Of a stretch of 64,000 nt of DNA, positions 22,001-33,757 are shown piece by piece. Under the pieces are notes generated by a model that was not told where the DNA came from, did not search any database, and saw only the letters and a list, made by a program, of their open reading frames with translations. Each line of letters starts with the position of its first letter. Position 1 is the stretch's first letter. The DNA lies in NCBI GenBank assembly GCA_035048495.1, contig CM068545.1, positions 19,626,741-19,690,740 of the forward strand. Direction: 5' to 3'. Source of the DNA: Euptelea pleiosperma (taxonomy: Eukaryota > Streptophyta > Magnoliopsida > Ranunculales > Eupteleaceae). The translations under genes were made by a program, and so were the position numbers.

Positions 22001-25000
22001 CAAGGTTTTTAGGTTTCATTATTTCCTTTTTGAAGTCTTATTTTGTGTTCTCTATCTTTTCTGATGTGCACCATCTTAGCCAACCACCATTTCACCTTAT
22101 CAAACCCAAATCCCTCCTTGAATCTTATTCGGCCGTCAGCTGCTAATTTAGTTATCTTATTCATTTAGAATATCTTCAATAACAGAATCCTCTATTCGGC
22201 TATTCATTGCTTAATTAGACATCCATCTCTAGTAGGAATGTCTGTTAAATTGGGAAGTATCTCCAGTAGGAATATTTATTAAATTAGGACGTCTTTGCCA
22301 ATAAATTGTAATCGTTCCTTGAGAAGAACAGCAAGTTGATTAATCAATTGTTCCACGAGAACTAAGGAGGTTTGCAGCCACCTCGAATCGGCCATCTCTC
22401 TCATCTTTATCTCTTTTTTCCTTTTTATTGAGTTTGTTCTAATACAATTGTAAGGATCGTATCAATTGGTATCAAAGCAATGATCCACGATCATGACTAA
22501 CGATGGCTACGGGACAAGATTCCAGAAGGTTGAAGCAGAGATTCGTCTCTCAAGGAGGGCCATGGAGAACATACCAACATGTTAGCTGAAATCTTGCAAA
22601 AGCTAACAAACCTTGAAGCAAAAGGTGGAGAGGTTGCGCAGCCCCGCCAAGAAGATGATGCAAATCAGAACCTTCGTAGACCCCCTAAAAATCTGAGGAT
22701 TCAAATGCCTACCGTGCGCCTCGATTTTCTGTGGTTTGACGGCAATGATCCCGAAGGTTAGGTCTACACAACAAAACAATTCCAACGGCTCAACCAACTC
22801 TCAGATGACCAATGGTAAAACTTGCATCCTTGCACCTGTTCGAAGATGCTATACCATGGTACCGCTAGATGGAAATGACCATGGGTACCATTACCTGGGC
22901 ACAATTTGCACATGCATTGTGCACTCGTTTTGGGCCACCTAAAGGTGAAGATCCGGGAGGAGCTCTTTTTAAATTAAGACAGACCACTACCGTTAGAGAA
23001 TATCAGGCTCAATTCGAAAGACTCATCAATAGCACTGTACGATTACCCGAACCATTTTTAATCAGATGCTTCATTTTAGGATTGCGCGACGACATCCGAG
23101 TGGATGTCAAGATGTTTCAACTGGCTACACCAGGCCATGTGTACCAACTTGCAGCGTTACACGAGAAATCAACACAAGCTCATCGGCGGTATAACCGTCC
23201 TATACCCAAAAAAAAATTATTCTTCTCCACGTCCTGTGGTTGAAACGTTTACCAAGGAAAACATTATCGCCCCACCTCCAAAAAGATTGACACCTTCCGA
23301 CATACTTGAACGCCGGAAGCGGGGGCTTTGCTATAATTGTGACGAGAAGTTTAGCCCGGGACATCGATGCCAAGGTCAACTCGCTATCATTGAAGGGTTT
23401 GAACCGAATCATGAGGAAGATGAGCCCCAACCAACCAGTGATGATGAGCAACCACAAGTTTCTGTGTATGCACTATTAGGATCGGTAGGACCACAAACGA
23501 TGCAAGTACTTGGCCAAATCAAACGTCTACCGATTTGCATCCTCATTGACTCAGGAAGTATTCACAACTTTAGTAATGCCTTTTGGTCTTACTAATGCAC
23601 CATTGACATTCCAAATTTTGATGAATGATATCTTTAAAGCTCACCTAAGGCTATTTGTCTTAGTCTTTATTGATGACATCCTTGTATATAGTGCCGATTG
23701 GAAGTCACACTTAAAGCATGTCTCTACCATCCTCCACATACTTCGGCAACACCAACTCTATGCTAAGCGATTTAAGTGCACCTTCGAAAGCACTAGCGTG
23801 GAATATTTGGGGCATATAATCTCACATGATGAAGTACGTGCCGATCCAAAGAAGATATCATGCATGGTTGAATGGCCAGAACCAAGCAACCTCAAGAGTC
23901 TCCGTGGCTTCTTGGGATTAACTGGATATTATAGTAAATTTATTGCCAACTATGGGAAACTCAACAGCCCTTCTAAATAATGATGCTTCCATTGGACTCA
24001 AGATGCTTCTCGGGCCTTTGCAACATTGAAGGACGTCATGACACAGACCCCCGTTTTAGCTTTACCTGATTTCTCGCAACCATTCATAGTTGAGTGTGAT
24101 GCTTCAGGATCTGGCATTGGGAGTGTTCTCATGCAACAAGGCCGCCCCATTGCTTTCCTTAGTAAGGCTCTCTCTGGGAAAAGCCTAGGGTATTCGACTT
24201 ATGAGAAGGAACTTTTGGCTCTAGTGCATGCAGTTGATAAATGGTGACTATATCTTCTTGGCCGACGCTTCATTGTACGGACTGATCATGTAAGCCTCAA
24301 ACATCTCCTTAGCCAACACATTGTGGCCATAGCCCAGCAAATTGTAGTAGGACTAGGAGGCTAGTTTTTAATTTGAGTTAGTTTCCAATTGTAGTCGGAC
24401 TATAATTTTGAAAAGTCTTATGTAATAAGAATTAGAAAGTAGATGGGACCTATTTTTAATTGTTTTCTTATTTGGGAGGTTTCCTAGATCACATATAAGA
24501 GTCCAAGTGTCTTACTTAGAAGGTTTCTATTTTTGGAGTCTTTAATTGGAAAAGTAATTGCTCGACTAGTAAATGGTTAGTGGTCTCCTCATCACACCGG
24601 CATAAGATGAATCTACTAGGCAATTGGAACCCATGTTTCCTAAGCTTCTCAACTGATAGAATCCTATCCAGCATAGCACACCAAGTGAAAAAGATGACCT
24701 TGGACGGGATAGGAGTCCTCCAAATGCTCTTGTCTGGGAAAATGATGTGGCTAGGACCCACGAGAGTGGTATAGAAAGATTTGACGGAAAATCTGCCCTT
24801 AGGATCATTGATCCACCATCTCATATCCTCTTCACTATCCAAAAGCTTTACGATTGCAAGCCTATTCAGTAAGGATGCCACCGAGTCCATCTCCCAATCA
24901 TTGATCCGCTTTCTAAGCCCTAGGTCCCAAGAAAAGATGTCATCCTCTATAGAGAACATATATCTTCAATATTTGTAAGTCAGTCTTCATATTGACATAT

Positions 25001-26604
25001 TTAATCCCCCCAAGAATATAACTTACCAATTGATCCTCGTGAGATAAGATGTTCCTATAATATCTTTGAGACAGAATGACAGATAATAAATCAAACAAAA
25101 TACGAGGCAAGATCGGTGGGGATTACACACCCTTCTATAAGGATCATTCCAGATTAATCTTCTACTCTATGTAACAAGGAGACAATACTTTTAGGTTTTT
25201 TAAAGTGTTGGACATGTTGACATATGGGCACATGTGTCAACACATCCAGACACTCGTTCTGACAAGTACGACAGTGTCACCCTTTATTTTAATTGTAATT
25301 AAATATATGATTTCTAAAAGAGGGTTGGTGTGTTCCATCCTCCATACAAGACCTTGTTAAGTTGTTAACCAAAGCTATAGTTGTTTGATAGTCTTGCCTC
25401 TTATAAATCTACTTATATTTGTTATGATTACAAATGTTTTCTTGTACTTTTCATATATTTATTAAAATTATTTTGATTTAAATAAACTAAAATATTATAT
25501 TATAAAACATGCATACGGATGTGTTTGCATGTCCGGCTTCTTAAAGGCACTGTGTCAGTTGCCTCGCATCTGTGTCAACATAGACGCACATGTCCATGTC
25601 ATTGTTGGATAACTTCTACTTAATCAGTATGGAATTGCCTAAAAGTCTTGCTTAGAATTAGATGCCTACACAAGATTTAGAATGCTTTACACTCATGCTT
25701 GACCATGATTGATCATCTATGTCCCACCCATCTAATAGTCCGATCTACTAACGGGAATCTAGATAATGGTGTGAAGCCAGATGATCTTTCCTAGCATGTA
25801 TAGAACAGGGCTAAATCAGAAGATCACTAGCATGCAGATTACATACAACTTGCTGCTAGTAAAATGATGGTAATAACAAGAACCTCATCATCTGTACGTA
25901 ACTGTGTATGCAACTATGAGCGATAAATTGACACCTATTGCATGACTTACACGACTCGCTAGTGTACTCTCCTGTTCTTGATGCATCTACATTGCACAGG
26001 TCAGCATTGACTCTTAAGTGATCGAATTGTCTAGCTTGGATATCCATCCATAGCTAGCCCTAATACTGACCACATGAGTTTTTCATAGAGATGTACTTTT
26101 GGAAATATATGTCAAATGCAACAGTGGACATCTTTGAACCATAACGTTTACGAAGCCGTTGCAGTTAGAACTTTAATTTGTAAACCTTGCTTTGAACCAA
26201 GATTTAAATTATTCTACCAAAAAAATCTGAAAAATATTAAAACTCAACAGAAACCACACTACTTTTAGCTTATTTTTCAACCATATGCTTCTTTGTTTTC
26301 CAGGAAATCCAATATAAAATCAAAACCTTCGACAACTACCACATCTAGAACTGATTAAGTCACATGTTTTTCATCACAACAGCACCATCAATTACAGAAA
26401 TAAATAAATATATATATATATCATAGAAGAAAAACTGAAATGCAGGAAAATATACTGAGAAGAAGAAGGAATTAGGGTTAGCGTTTCGGGAGTACTGTTA
26501 CCTTTTTGGGAAAATTTAGAGTTTCCGAGCGTGGATTTGGTGAAGGATGAGAACGTCGGAAAGCAAAGACCAACGTTTGGGAAGACAACAACAGCTACAA
26601 GCAT
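19039..26604 (-). CDS. Rho-N (SAP-like) domain protein, probably chloroplast-targeted; 3 exons
   Basis: Coding segments on the minus strand are 26502-26604, 19587-19928 and 19039-19397; phases agree and give 267 residues. The first exon (MLVAVVVFPNVGLCFPTFSS...) looks like a plastid transit peptide, rich in Ser/Thr and poor in acids. The middle is charged and low-complexity, with RRGRPPRRN and DEIIALFRRIQSSISKSGSG. The C-terminus (about 225-267, MKLPELKELAKSRGIKGYSK onward) is the Rho-N domain, a small helical nucleic-acid-binding fold. Family members such as RHON1/BP-73 bind plastid RNA; the shorter length here resembles At4g18740, annotated as a Rho termination factor. Joining exon 1 across a 6573-bp intron is inference from phase, transit-peptide character and a TATA box upstream. 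The two C-terminal exons are secure. Confidence 0.82.
20000..22140. other. Left part of the large Rho-N intron, no exon or element resolved
   Basis: AT-rich sequence with only short open frames lacking codon structure or domains. Nothing here could be assigned to the Rho-N gene or to DOT4. Confidence 0.4.
22150..24500 (+). mobile_element. Decayed Ty3/gypsy retrotransposon with internal deletion
   Basis: Left LTR-like sequence is followed by a tRNA-Met-type primer site TGGTATCAAAGC at 22467-22478. Then come gag fragments (22579-23240), a frameshift at an A run near 23210, a CCHC-like knuckle (RGLCYNCDEKFSPGHRC) and the protease start ILIDSGSIHNF. At about 23573 the reading jumps straight to the reverse-transcriptase motif MPFGLTNAPLTFQ, so most of protease and the N-terminal half of RT are deleted. 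The RT continues with FIDDILVYS and EYLGHIISHDEVRADPKK, then RNase H (VECDASGSGIGSVLMQQG) with stops. Integrase is absent; LTR-like AT-rich sequence follows from about 24345. It is antisense inside the Rho-N intron and dead. Confidence 0.88.
24516..24959 (-). pseudogene. LINE fragment (RT zinc-binding domain)
   Basis: One open frame of about 147 residues contains LGLRKRINDWEMDSVASLL, WWINDPKGRFSVKSFY, WRTPIPSKVIFFTWCAMLDR and CRCDEETTNHLL, matching the region after the reverse transcriptase in plant L1-clade LINEs. RT and endonuclease are missing. It abuts the gypsy remnant. Confidence 0.8.
25205..25612. repeat. Family F dispersed repeat (GTGTCNACAC-rich)
   Basis: Ends contain ACATGTTGACATATGGGC and GTGTCAACATAGACGCACAT in roughly inverted order; the centre has GTTGGTGTGTTCCATCCTCC. 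Related copies lie at 52250-52617 and, inverted and split by a LINE, around 47755-48930. Probably a TIR-type non-autonomous element. Confidence 0.55.
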
Positions 26605-26668
26605 TTTTTTTTTCTTTTTTCGGGAAAGCTGAATTGGAAATAGATTAGATCCACTTGATCCAAGAGGT

Positions 26669-26676
26669 ATTATATA
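26669..26676 (-). promoter_or_regulatory. Probable TATA box for the Rho-N gene
   Basis: TATATAAT on the minus strand, 65 bp upstream of the proposed ATG at 26604. Supports exon 1 as a real transcription start region. Confidence 0.55.
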
Positions 26677-26734
26677 CTTCCAGACGGACATACGCCATTT
26701 TAAGCGTAATACCGAAAATGCCCATTTTATTCAG

Positions 26735-27560
26735 GACTAGTGGGTGCCCCGTGCCACCGGCACTCCTCGACAAAGAATTTGCCAAAATCAGGTGAGTGGT
26801 GGAGATCCACCGTCCGTTTGGGGGAGGATTAGATCTCGGCCCTTCTTTGTTGATGCTTATAAGAGGAGGTATAACCAATGTGTTTTGTTATATAGAATAG
26901 TAAATGGCCCATGCCCACGGAACTCTGTGCCTTCGGCACTCAAACGGTATAATGGACTAGGGCGTTACCATTTTTTCCATTATAACGGATTGTAACGCAC
27001 AGAGGGAGAAATAGAAAAATAACAGAAATAACAAAAAATAACGGTGTTGAAATTCAAATTTTTTAAAAAATTGAGGTCAAATGAGGCGGATTGAGTGGCT
27101 GAAATTTAACTGTCCACATTCGATCGATGGATTTGATCTCAACCACTTTTATCTAACTGTTCACATTAGATGGATGGATAAGATAAGATAAGATAATACA
27201 ACTGAGTTGTCTTGTTATATGCGTGGGTGGCCCATGCCCGCGGCACTTTCTGATAAAGTGTTTGTCAAAATCGGATGGGAGTTAATCTCAGCCATCGATA
27301 TGAAACATAGTGGATCTCAGCCACTCATTATTGAAGTCATATAAGATAAGAGGGGTAATAAGAAAACCACAGTCACTTGTTATATTGATAGTGGGTGGCG
27401 TGCCCTCGGCACTCTCCGTCAAAGCATTTGCCAAAATCAGGTGTGAGTAGCTGAGATCTACCGTCCATTTGGGGGATAAGATCTCGGCCCTTCTTTGTTG
27501 ACACAGATAAGAGGGGGTATAAGAGGGGGAGACAACTTCCCTGTTTTGTTATATAGATAT
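26735..27560. repeat. Composite dispersed repeat (copy 2)
   Basis: Contains three GGCCC(A/G)TGCCC(A/G)CGG-type blocks, a family A-like block (26946-27080) and the GGTCAAATGAGGCGGATTGA block, in an order like copy 1 at 7320-8175. Ends GTTTTGTTATATAG. It lies directly upstream of the Rho-N promoter. Confidence 0.6.
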
Positions 27561-28638
27561 ACGGAAGAGGAAAGAGTTTCTAGACTGGCTGTTCAACCTT
27601 CTTCTCTGGACAGCTCACTTTTCTTGAAATGTGGAGGGTATACGTGGCCAATTGAGACCATCTGACAGAAGATCCTCTGCTGTGGCCATTTAGATTTGTA
27701 GCTAATCAATCTGAGTATATAAAAGAAATGCATGAAATCATCCGTCGGAAAATCACTCCATGAAAAATGCTATCCAACGGCTAGGTTGAGTTTTTGATGA
27801 GTAGATCCACCAATGGTCGGCCAAACATTTGTGACAGTTGGTGGAAAGTATGCGCCACATGGCAGCATTTTTCAAGAGAGGCATGACCCGGCAATGAGAT
27901 GGAACTGCAGCAAAAAATATTCCAACCAAGCAATACCTACCAGCTAGGTGCTGCAGCAAAGTGGGAACCATTGATGGGACCCAAGGGATGTATTTTTTAG
28001 CGGATTTGAATAGTCATTTTAAGGGATGTATTCATTCATTGAGGCCCTGCTTGGTTCATCGCAAATTGAGTACAATGCACCCACTTGCAACGGCCCAGAA
28101 AATCCATACAATTAGTTGGGGCATGCAAGTGGATGCAGGGCCTTCATGTTGGAAAATTACTAATATATTAATTTTTAGGGAATTTTTGACATACCCCCCA
28201 TGTTTCCCCCCCACCCACTACATTTGAAAAAGCTGACTTACCCCCTATGACTCAGTCAATCATTTATGACCATCCAGTCAGTCGTTTTGAAAAAGCCCAC
28301 TTACCCCTTTTTTGAACCTCCGATCGCAAGTGGGTTTTTTTTTGCTGAAACTCTAACCCCAAAACCATCTATGGTTATGGTTCGGTTCAGCTTGTTGGGT
28401 TAAAGTTGATTCTTCAAACGCTCATAAGAGATATGCCTCATCCTCCCCACAATCATAGCATCTGCTCTTGTCCGTGTAAAACCTCCACCGTATGAACTTA
28501 GTGGCTCGGCCATTATCAGCAACGATCAAGATCGTTAGAGTTCGTTTGTGCAAAACCTTGCCCTGCATAACCCATTATTTCTGCTCATCAAAAAAACAAA
28601 AAATTTGGATTGTATCCAAATGGCATAGTCATATCCTT
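27561..28638. other. Intergenic, no gene seen
   Basis: Contains a partial arm of the GGGAATTTTTGACATA foldback at 28166-28260. Open frames lack domain or codon evidence. No PPR motifs that would indicate DOT4 were seen. Confidence 0.4.
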
Positions 28639-29028
28639 TAGGGGTGTCAATTTAACAGGGAACCGAATCGGAACTGGATCCAAAAATACCGGTTCCGGTT
28701 TCACATTTTTGGGAACCGATTAAAAAGGAACCAGAACAGGAACCGAACCGAAAATAATGGTTTCGGTTATGGGTAGTTAAATATGAAACCGAAACCGATA
28801 AGAATCAGAACCGACCGATAAGAACCGTTACCAATGTATAAAAATAGTGTAAAAATTCTCATATTCTCAAGATTTGGCCCATTATACCCGGAACCGACAG
28901 AAATACATAATCAGTTCCGATTCCAGATCCATCACTTTAGGAACCAGAACCGATAAGAATCAGAATCGATTGTTCCGCTTCTAGCCACCTTAGGAACCGA
29001 ACCGGAACCAACCAGTTGACCCCCCCTA
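28639..29028. mobile_element. hAT-like MITE rich in GGAACCGA repeats
   Basis: Starts TAGGGGTGTCAATTTAAC and ends CAGTTGACCCCCCCTA. Flanking CATATCCT and AATATCCA are similar (6 of 8). The interior has many GAACCG / CGGTTC motifs, giving foldback potential. Confidence 0.65.
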
Positions 29029-29339
29029 ATATCCATCTTGATTAGATATGTCATTATTACAAAGGTCATGAACAAGAATGAGAAAAAAAGATAACCTACC
29101 CAAGAAGAGGTATGCTTTGATTAATGCAGGTGTGATGGAGAAGGAAGAGGTTCTCAGTCAGTGGGCACAGTGAGAAGTTGGCCATGTCTTCTGGAATATT
29201 GAGCTTCTCACCTAGCAGGATTGTTGGAGTCACAAAGAATCTAAAGCATGGTTAAAAGGGACTAATATAGCAACTTAATGATGAGCGCCCGTTATTGTTA
29301 TTTTATCATACACCATTGCCATCTTATTGTAAAAACAAT

Positions 29340-29545
29340 AAAATTAAAATAATGGTACAGGGGTGTCAGAGCATTATAACAACTGTCGTCATCATCATCT
29401 ACGCCTTATCCCAAATGTGTGGGGTCAGGAATATAAATCCTATTTTGCCATTCGACTCTATTTAGATCTATATTTGAGCCATCGCCTAAATTTCACTGCA
29501 ATCGGCCGTCCTTGCAGTGCATTTTGCTCTAATCCATGTCTATAA
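29340..29545. repeat. Possible RTE-type LINE 3' fragment
   Basis: CGCCTTATCCCAAATGTGTG resembles the phrase CCTTATCCCAACTAAATGGG common near the 3' end of plant RTE non-LTR elements. Short and decayed; weak call. Confidence 0.35.
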
Positions 29546-30289
29546 GAGTGCGTAGTGACCGTCATGAGATGTCAAGAGGGAGATCATCTTGAAAGATTAT
29601 AATCGCTTTCATCATTTCAAGAATTTGCTGTGTTCTTGACTTCTTGCAAAGCTTACTAGTAAGCTGGTGAGTGGGATTTGAAATTCAAACGAGCTGATTA
29701 TCCAAACACAATTACTACATGACACCTGTTGTTTAGAATTGATTCTCAAGAATTAATGATTATCCAAGCTGGTGATTATCCAGCACTCTGACCCGATTCA
29801 TTGGTTTTTTTTTTTTTTTTTTTTTTTTAAATTCGATCGTTACTGTACGCACTCTGACCCAATTAGGGGGTAATATTAAGATTAAGAGCTGCAACGCCTC
29901 CCGAGAAGGGTTGGGGATTCCATCCCCCGTTTCTCAAGAGGGGATTTAGGGCCAATACCCCCAACCCGATTTCTAGCTGTTTCTTTTGAGAAAATCGCTT
30001 TTCCTAGTTGATTTTGGAATAAGAAGTGGGACTCACCTGTAAGAAACTATTTTAACCTGTAAGAAGTGTAAGAAGGGTTTTTGAAGTGGGAATAAGAAGT
30101 GGGAATAAGAAGGGTTTTTGAAGCACCCAATGATTGCGCTCCACATTTGCACATGGTTACTTTTTTAGAAGTCTTGGGTAGACGCGTAATGAGGCATTTG
30201 GATGTAGGATGAATAGGAGACCTGACATGATGACTTGACTTTAAGAAGTTATTACATACATTAGAGAATATGATACTCTAAAAATAGGC
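29546..30289. other. Intergenic, no gene seen
   Basis: Includes a long T run at about 29806-29828 and short direct repeats of AAGAAGTG(G)GAATAAGAAG near 30020-30120. Nothing else is recognisable. Confidence 0.4.
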
Positions 30290-30655
30290 ACGTGGTTCAC
30301 TCGTGTGAGTCTCATCTCATGCTGTATCAAGTGGGCCCCACATGCTACACGGGGTTCCACACAATCAGTACTTCGTAGTATGTGAGTCCTACATATCCAT
30401 GTGGGCCCCATGTATCATGTGGTTCAATATGTCATGTAAGTCTCACATGTCATGTAATCCACTATCTCACATACTAAGTAGGCCCCAGTACATATGCCAG
30501 TGTTAGCATATCAAGGTCCCACGTGTCATATGGGCCCAACATATTATATGGTCCAAATATCATGTGGGTTCCATATGTCAAATGAGCCAATGTGTCATGT
30601 GATTAACATGTCATCCGGCCCCACATGCTATGTGAGGTCTACGTCATTACATCTT
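30290..30655. repeat. Degenerate minisatellite of GTGGGCCCCACATGTCATGT type
   Basis: Many imperfect copies of a 20-30 bp unit combining (G)TGGGCCCCA or GGTCC with CATGTCATGTG. Copies are diverged and irregularly spaced. No coding potential. Confidence 0.6.
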
Positions 30656-31089
30656 TTCTTTTCTCTTTGAAGCAAAGGGCGTTGCCCATTATAAGCCTTA
30701 GGACACAAGGAAGAGATATGTATAAGCTGATCACCAATGAGATAGAAAAGGAAAAAAGAGAGCGATTGCACAATCGGTAATCCAGATGCTTTAAAAGCAG
30801 TAAAGAGAGTTTTGCTTTGTGTAATTCTCCTTTTTTAAGTCTGTCTGGACAATTTTTTGAAAGTGGGCTTTTTGTCATTAACAGTCAAAATTACAGCCAT
30901 TGAGCAAGCTTACTTTTCAATGAAAGTCAATCCATCAGATGGTTAGAATCATTTGATTGGTGCTATTTTTGGCTTATGGTGGATGGTTCAGATTGATGGC
31001 ATGATTGGATAAAAAGCTAAATATATATCAAACTAAAGCTTAGTGGAAAAACTCTGATTATTCAGAAGAAGAAGAAAAAAGCTTTAGAA

Positions 31090-31316
31090 GGCTGATTGAT
31101 TGCAAATGAAAACACGTATTTCAATTCTGTGATAAAATAAATGCTTATTTTCAGGCGGAGATGAATTCTCACCTATCTGGGTGGGAAATGAAATCCGGGC
31201 TTAGTGGGAAAAATTATTTAAATTTTAAATGGCTATCTAATAATGGATAGTTGTGTTTTCCCAAGAAAAATGCAATTTTTCCACTTGACAGTCAAACACG
31301 CCCTTATGAGTAAAAA
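31090..31316. mobile_element. Tourist-like MITE, partial copy
   Basis: Interior matches 11620-12003. The right end GTCAAACACGCCC followed by TTA is the typical Tourist-type terminus and target. The left terminus is missing. Confidence 0.55.
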
Positions 31317-31803
31317 CTCAACGAATTATTTTGGTAATTTTCAACGCAACCATCATTAATTAATTATGGAGAAGTCTAATATGCAAATGGTTACATAGTA
31401 AATACTTTTAGAGGGACAAATCTAGTCTGCTACTGTTTGCGGACTTAAAAGTATGCAAACATTGTCAGTACTGTTGGATGTCCCTTGAAAAATGTGTTAT
31501 TTCAATATTTTCAAAAAAATATATTTTATAAATTAAAAACACGTTTTTCAAGGAGCATTCAACGGTGGATGTAATGTTTGCTTTGAATACTTTTAAGTCA
31601 TTAGATTTGACCTTTTTAGAGTTTGCAAATAAAGTGGGAAAGGGACACGTAACAACAAATCCCTTTTAACCCTGGTTAAAGAGAGAGTTTGCCGGTTAAA
31701 AGGGGGTTTAATTGCTACTTGTTGCCTTCTAATACTAACCACATTTGCATACTCTAAAGTCTAAAGTATGCAACCATTTGTATACTGATTTAACCATCTA
31801 TTA

Positions 31804-33121
31804 TCTATACTAAAGCACGAGCCTGTTGAGGTGGCGTTCTCTCCATCTTTTTTCCATCGATTTTTCTAAATATACATTCTTTTTAGTTTTTTCAAAAATA
31901 ACCCCTTCACAATTGCTTTAATGTTACTAAACTACAAGGGTATATTGGACTTTGTCTCAACAAAAACATTTAATCTTCTAACCTCTTTGTTCCCAAACGT
32001 TTACTCCTATTAAAATCATCTACATTAATCCTTCAAAACCCACCCCAGCACGGCTGAGGTGGCGCTGTTTGCATTTTTTCTAAAAATACCCTTGAACCTC
32101 TTTAACATGGGTTGAGTTTGGTGACCAACATTTTTGACCAACACCTTGGTGTACCCTCATAGGAGATGAATCAATGGCTGATTTTTGGTGAAGATGATCT
32201 ATATGGTGAGCAAATCATCCTCACAAAAATTCAAATCATTTTGATATTCATAGACTGGTTTAGAAGTTGAAGAATTATGGACCGTCGATTTTTACCGTGT
32301 AACTTGAAAACCACATTTAACGGGGTTAGAAATTTCAGAATGGGCTGATTTTTTGTTGGGGTTATCTATATGGTGAGGAGATCATCCTCATCCAAAATCA
32401 GCCATTGATTCATCCTCTATGTGGGTCCATCAAGTTGTTGGTCAAAAATGTTGGTAAGAAATGTTGGTCACCGGAACCCAACCTCTTTAACATCTCCTAA
32501 ATTCTAAAAAAATCATTTACACTTCAAAATGGTTCAAAACCCTATTCATGTTTTTAATTCCAAAATGTCTCTTACTCTACGGCATGCACGGCTCCCCAAA
32601 ATATCTCTCTATCTCCTCCATTCTCTTAATATTATAACTTTTGAAAGGTGTATAAAAAAACTTCATGATAATTAGCTTAATATTAGTTCTCAGAGAGAAA
32701 TAGAGTGCTATTGGAATGCAATTCATCATTGATCTCTAAAAACTGTGTAACATTGCGTTTTAGGGGAGGTGCGCATGAGTTCTTTAAGGTGCCCATATCC
32801 TCTCTGACATGTGTCACTAGGTGTTAGGGGTTAAGATGCCTAAACTAACTGTTCGACAAATCTATATCTATATATCACCAAATCATAAAAGTGATATGTA
32901 TCACAAAAATCATAAAATGTCTTCTTTTTAATAGGCGATGTGAGGTGAACGTAAAAGTTTGAATATGTACAATCCACGCACATGTACCATTAACACAATA
33001 ATAATTATTTTTTTAACATTATATAACTGTTAAAATTAAATAAGATATAATTGTATATACAAAAAAAAAAAAAAAATTCCTTTTACTGTGCCCGTACTAA
33101 GCACGGGCTATTGATTCCTAG
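31804..33121 (+). mobile_element. Non-autonomous Helitron with nested family C MITE
   Basis: The 5' end TCTATACTAAAGCACGAGCC follows an A, and the 3' end has the hairpin GCCCGT-ACTAAGC-ACGGGC (33090-33108) 9 bp before a terminal CTAG (33118-33121) followed by T. This is the Helitron signature: 5' TC, 3' hairpin then CTRR, insertion between A and T, no TIRs. The Mutator-like MITE at 32109-32484 is inserted in it, leaving about 930 bp of Helitron. No Rep/helicase genes. The 5' base could instead be 31797 (also TC after A). Confidence 0.8.
32109..32484. mobile_element. Mutator-like MITE, family C, with perfect 9-bp TSD
   Basis: Starts GGGTTGAGTTTGGTGACC and ends GGTCACCGGAACCCAACCT. CTTTAACAT flanks both sides (32100-32108 and 32485-32493). 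Inner motifs GATGAATCAATGGCTGATTT and TAGACTGGTTTAGAAGTTGA are shared with the other C copies. Confidence 0.9.
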
Positions 33122-33129
33122 TTAATTAC

Positions 33130-33440
33130 AAAGACGAAATAGTTGAAGAGACACGTGGCACTCTTAGGGCCCACTGTCGCTTGGATGCTTGGTTCACCTC
33201 TGCTCGGACTTTTATAATAAAAATCAGACTAATTGGTGCTTTTTAGCCGTTGGATTTGAGCACTTTAATAGGGTAATTTCTATCCGTTGGATTTGAGTTT
33301 TTTTTGGGTTTCAAATCTAACTGCTAAAATCACTATTCAACCTGATTTTTGGTGTAGAAGAAGTACACGAAGAGGTGGGCCAAAACCCATAGGGTCAGTG
33401 GGCCCAAAGAGTGTTGCGCTTGACATCCGCCATTCTGAAT
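33130..33440. repeat. Diverged family B-like MITE
   Basis: The left part has CACGTGGCACTCTTAGGGCC and the right part its rough complement GGGCCCAAAGAGTGTTGCGC, with ATCAGACTAATTGG between. No clean 9-bp duplication seen. Confidence 0.45.
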
Positions 33441-33515
33441 GGACGACCGTAGAATCTTAACTTTTCAGATGTAAAGTGAACTCGAGCGGCGAAAAGAGTG
33501 TCACAAGCGGATTGC

Positions 33516-33625
33516 AAATCACACAATCACAGCCAATGAGTTCTCGGCACGCACACCTAAAAGCAAAAGCACATGGGTACCTTGCAAAGCACTTACGTAC
33601 CCATGTGCTTGTGATTGTGTGATTT
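33516..33625. repeat. Foldback with one bulged arm
   Basis: AAGCACATGGGTAC (33567-33580) pairs with 33597-33610 around a 16-nt loop. The outer arm AAATCACACAATCAC (33516-33530) pairs with 33611-33625, but 36 nt interrupt only the left arm. Looks like a small inverted repeat with a later insertion. Confidence 0.7.
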
Positions 33626-33757
33626 ACAATTTCTTGTGATAGAAGTTTTACTCAGGAAGAAGATGTAACAAGGTATATCTGAGAGTTTTAACTTTTAAGC
33701 ATATATTTGTTACCCAACCCTGCAATCTGGGCCCACTGACCGCGTGGATGTTCAGCC

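Noticed and set aside
30290..30655. CRISPR-like array
   Set aside because: Irregular, diverged units without uniform repeats or unique spacers, in a plant genome.
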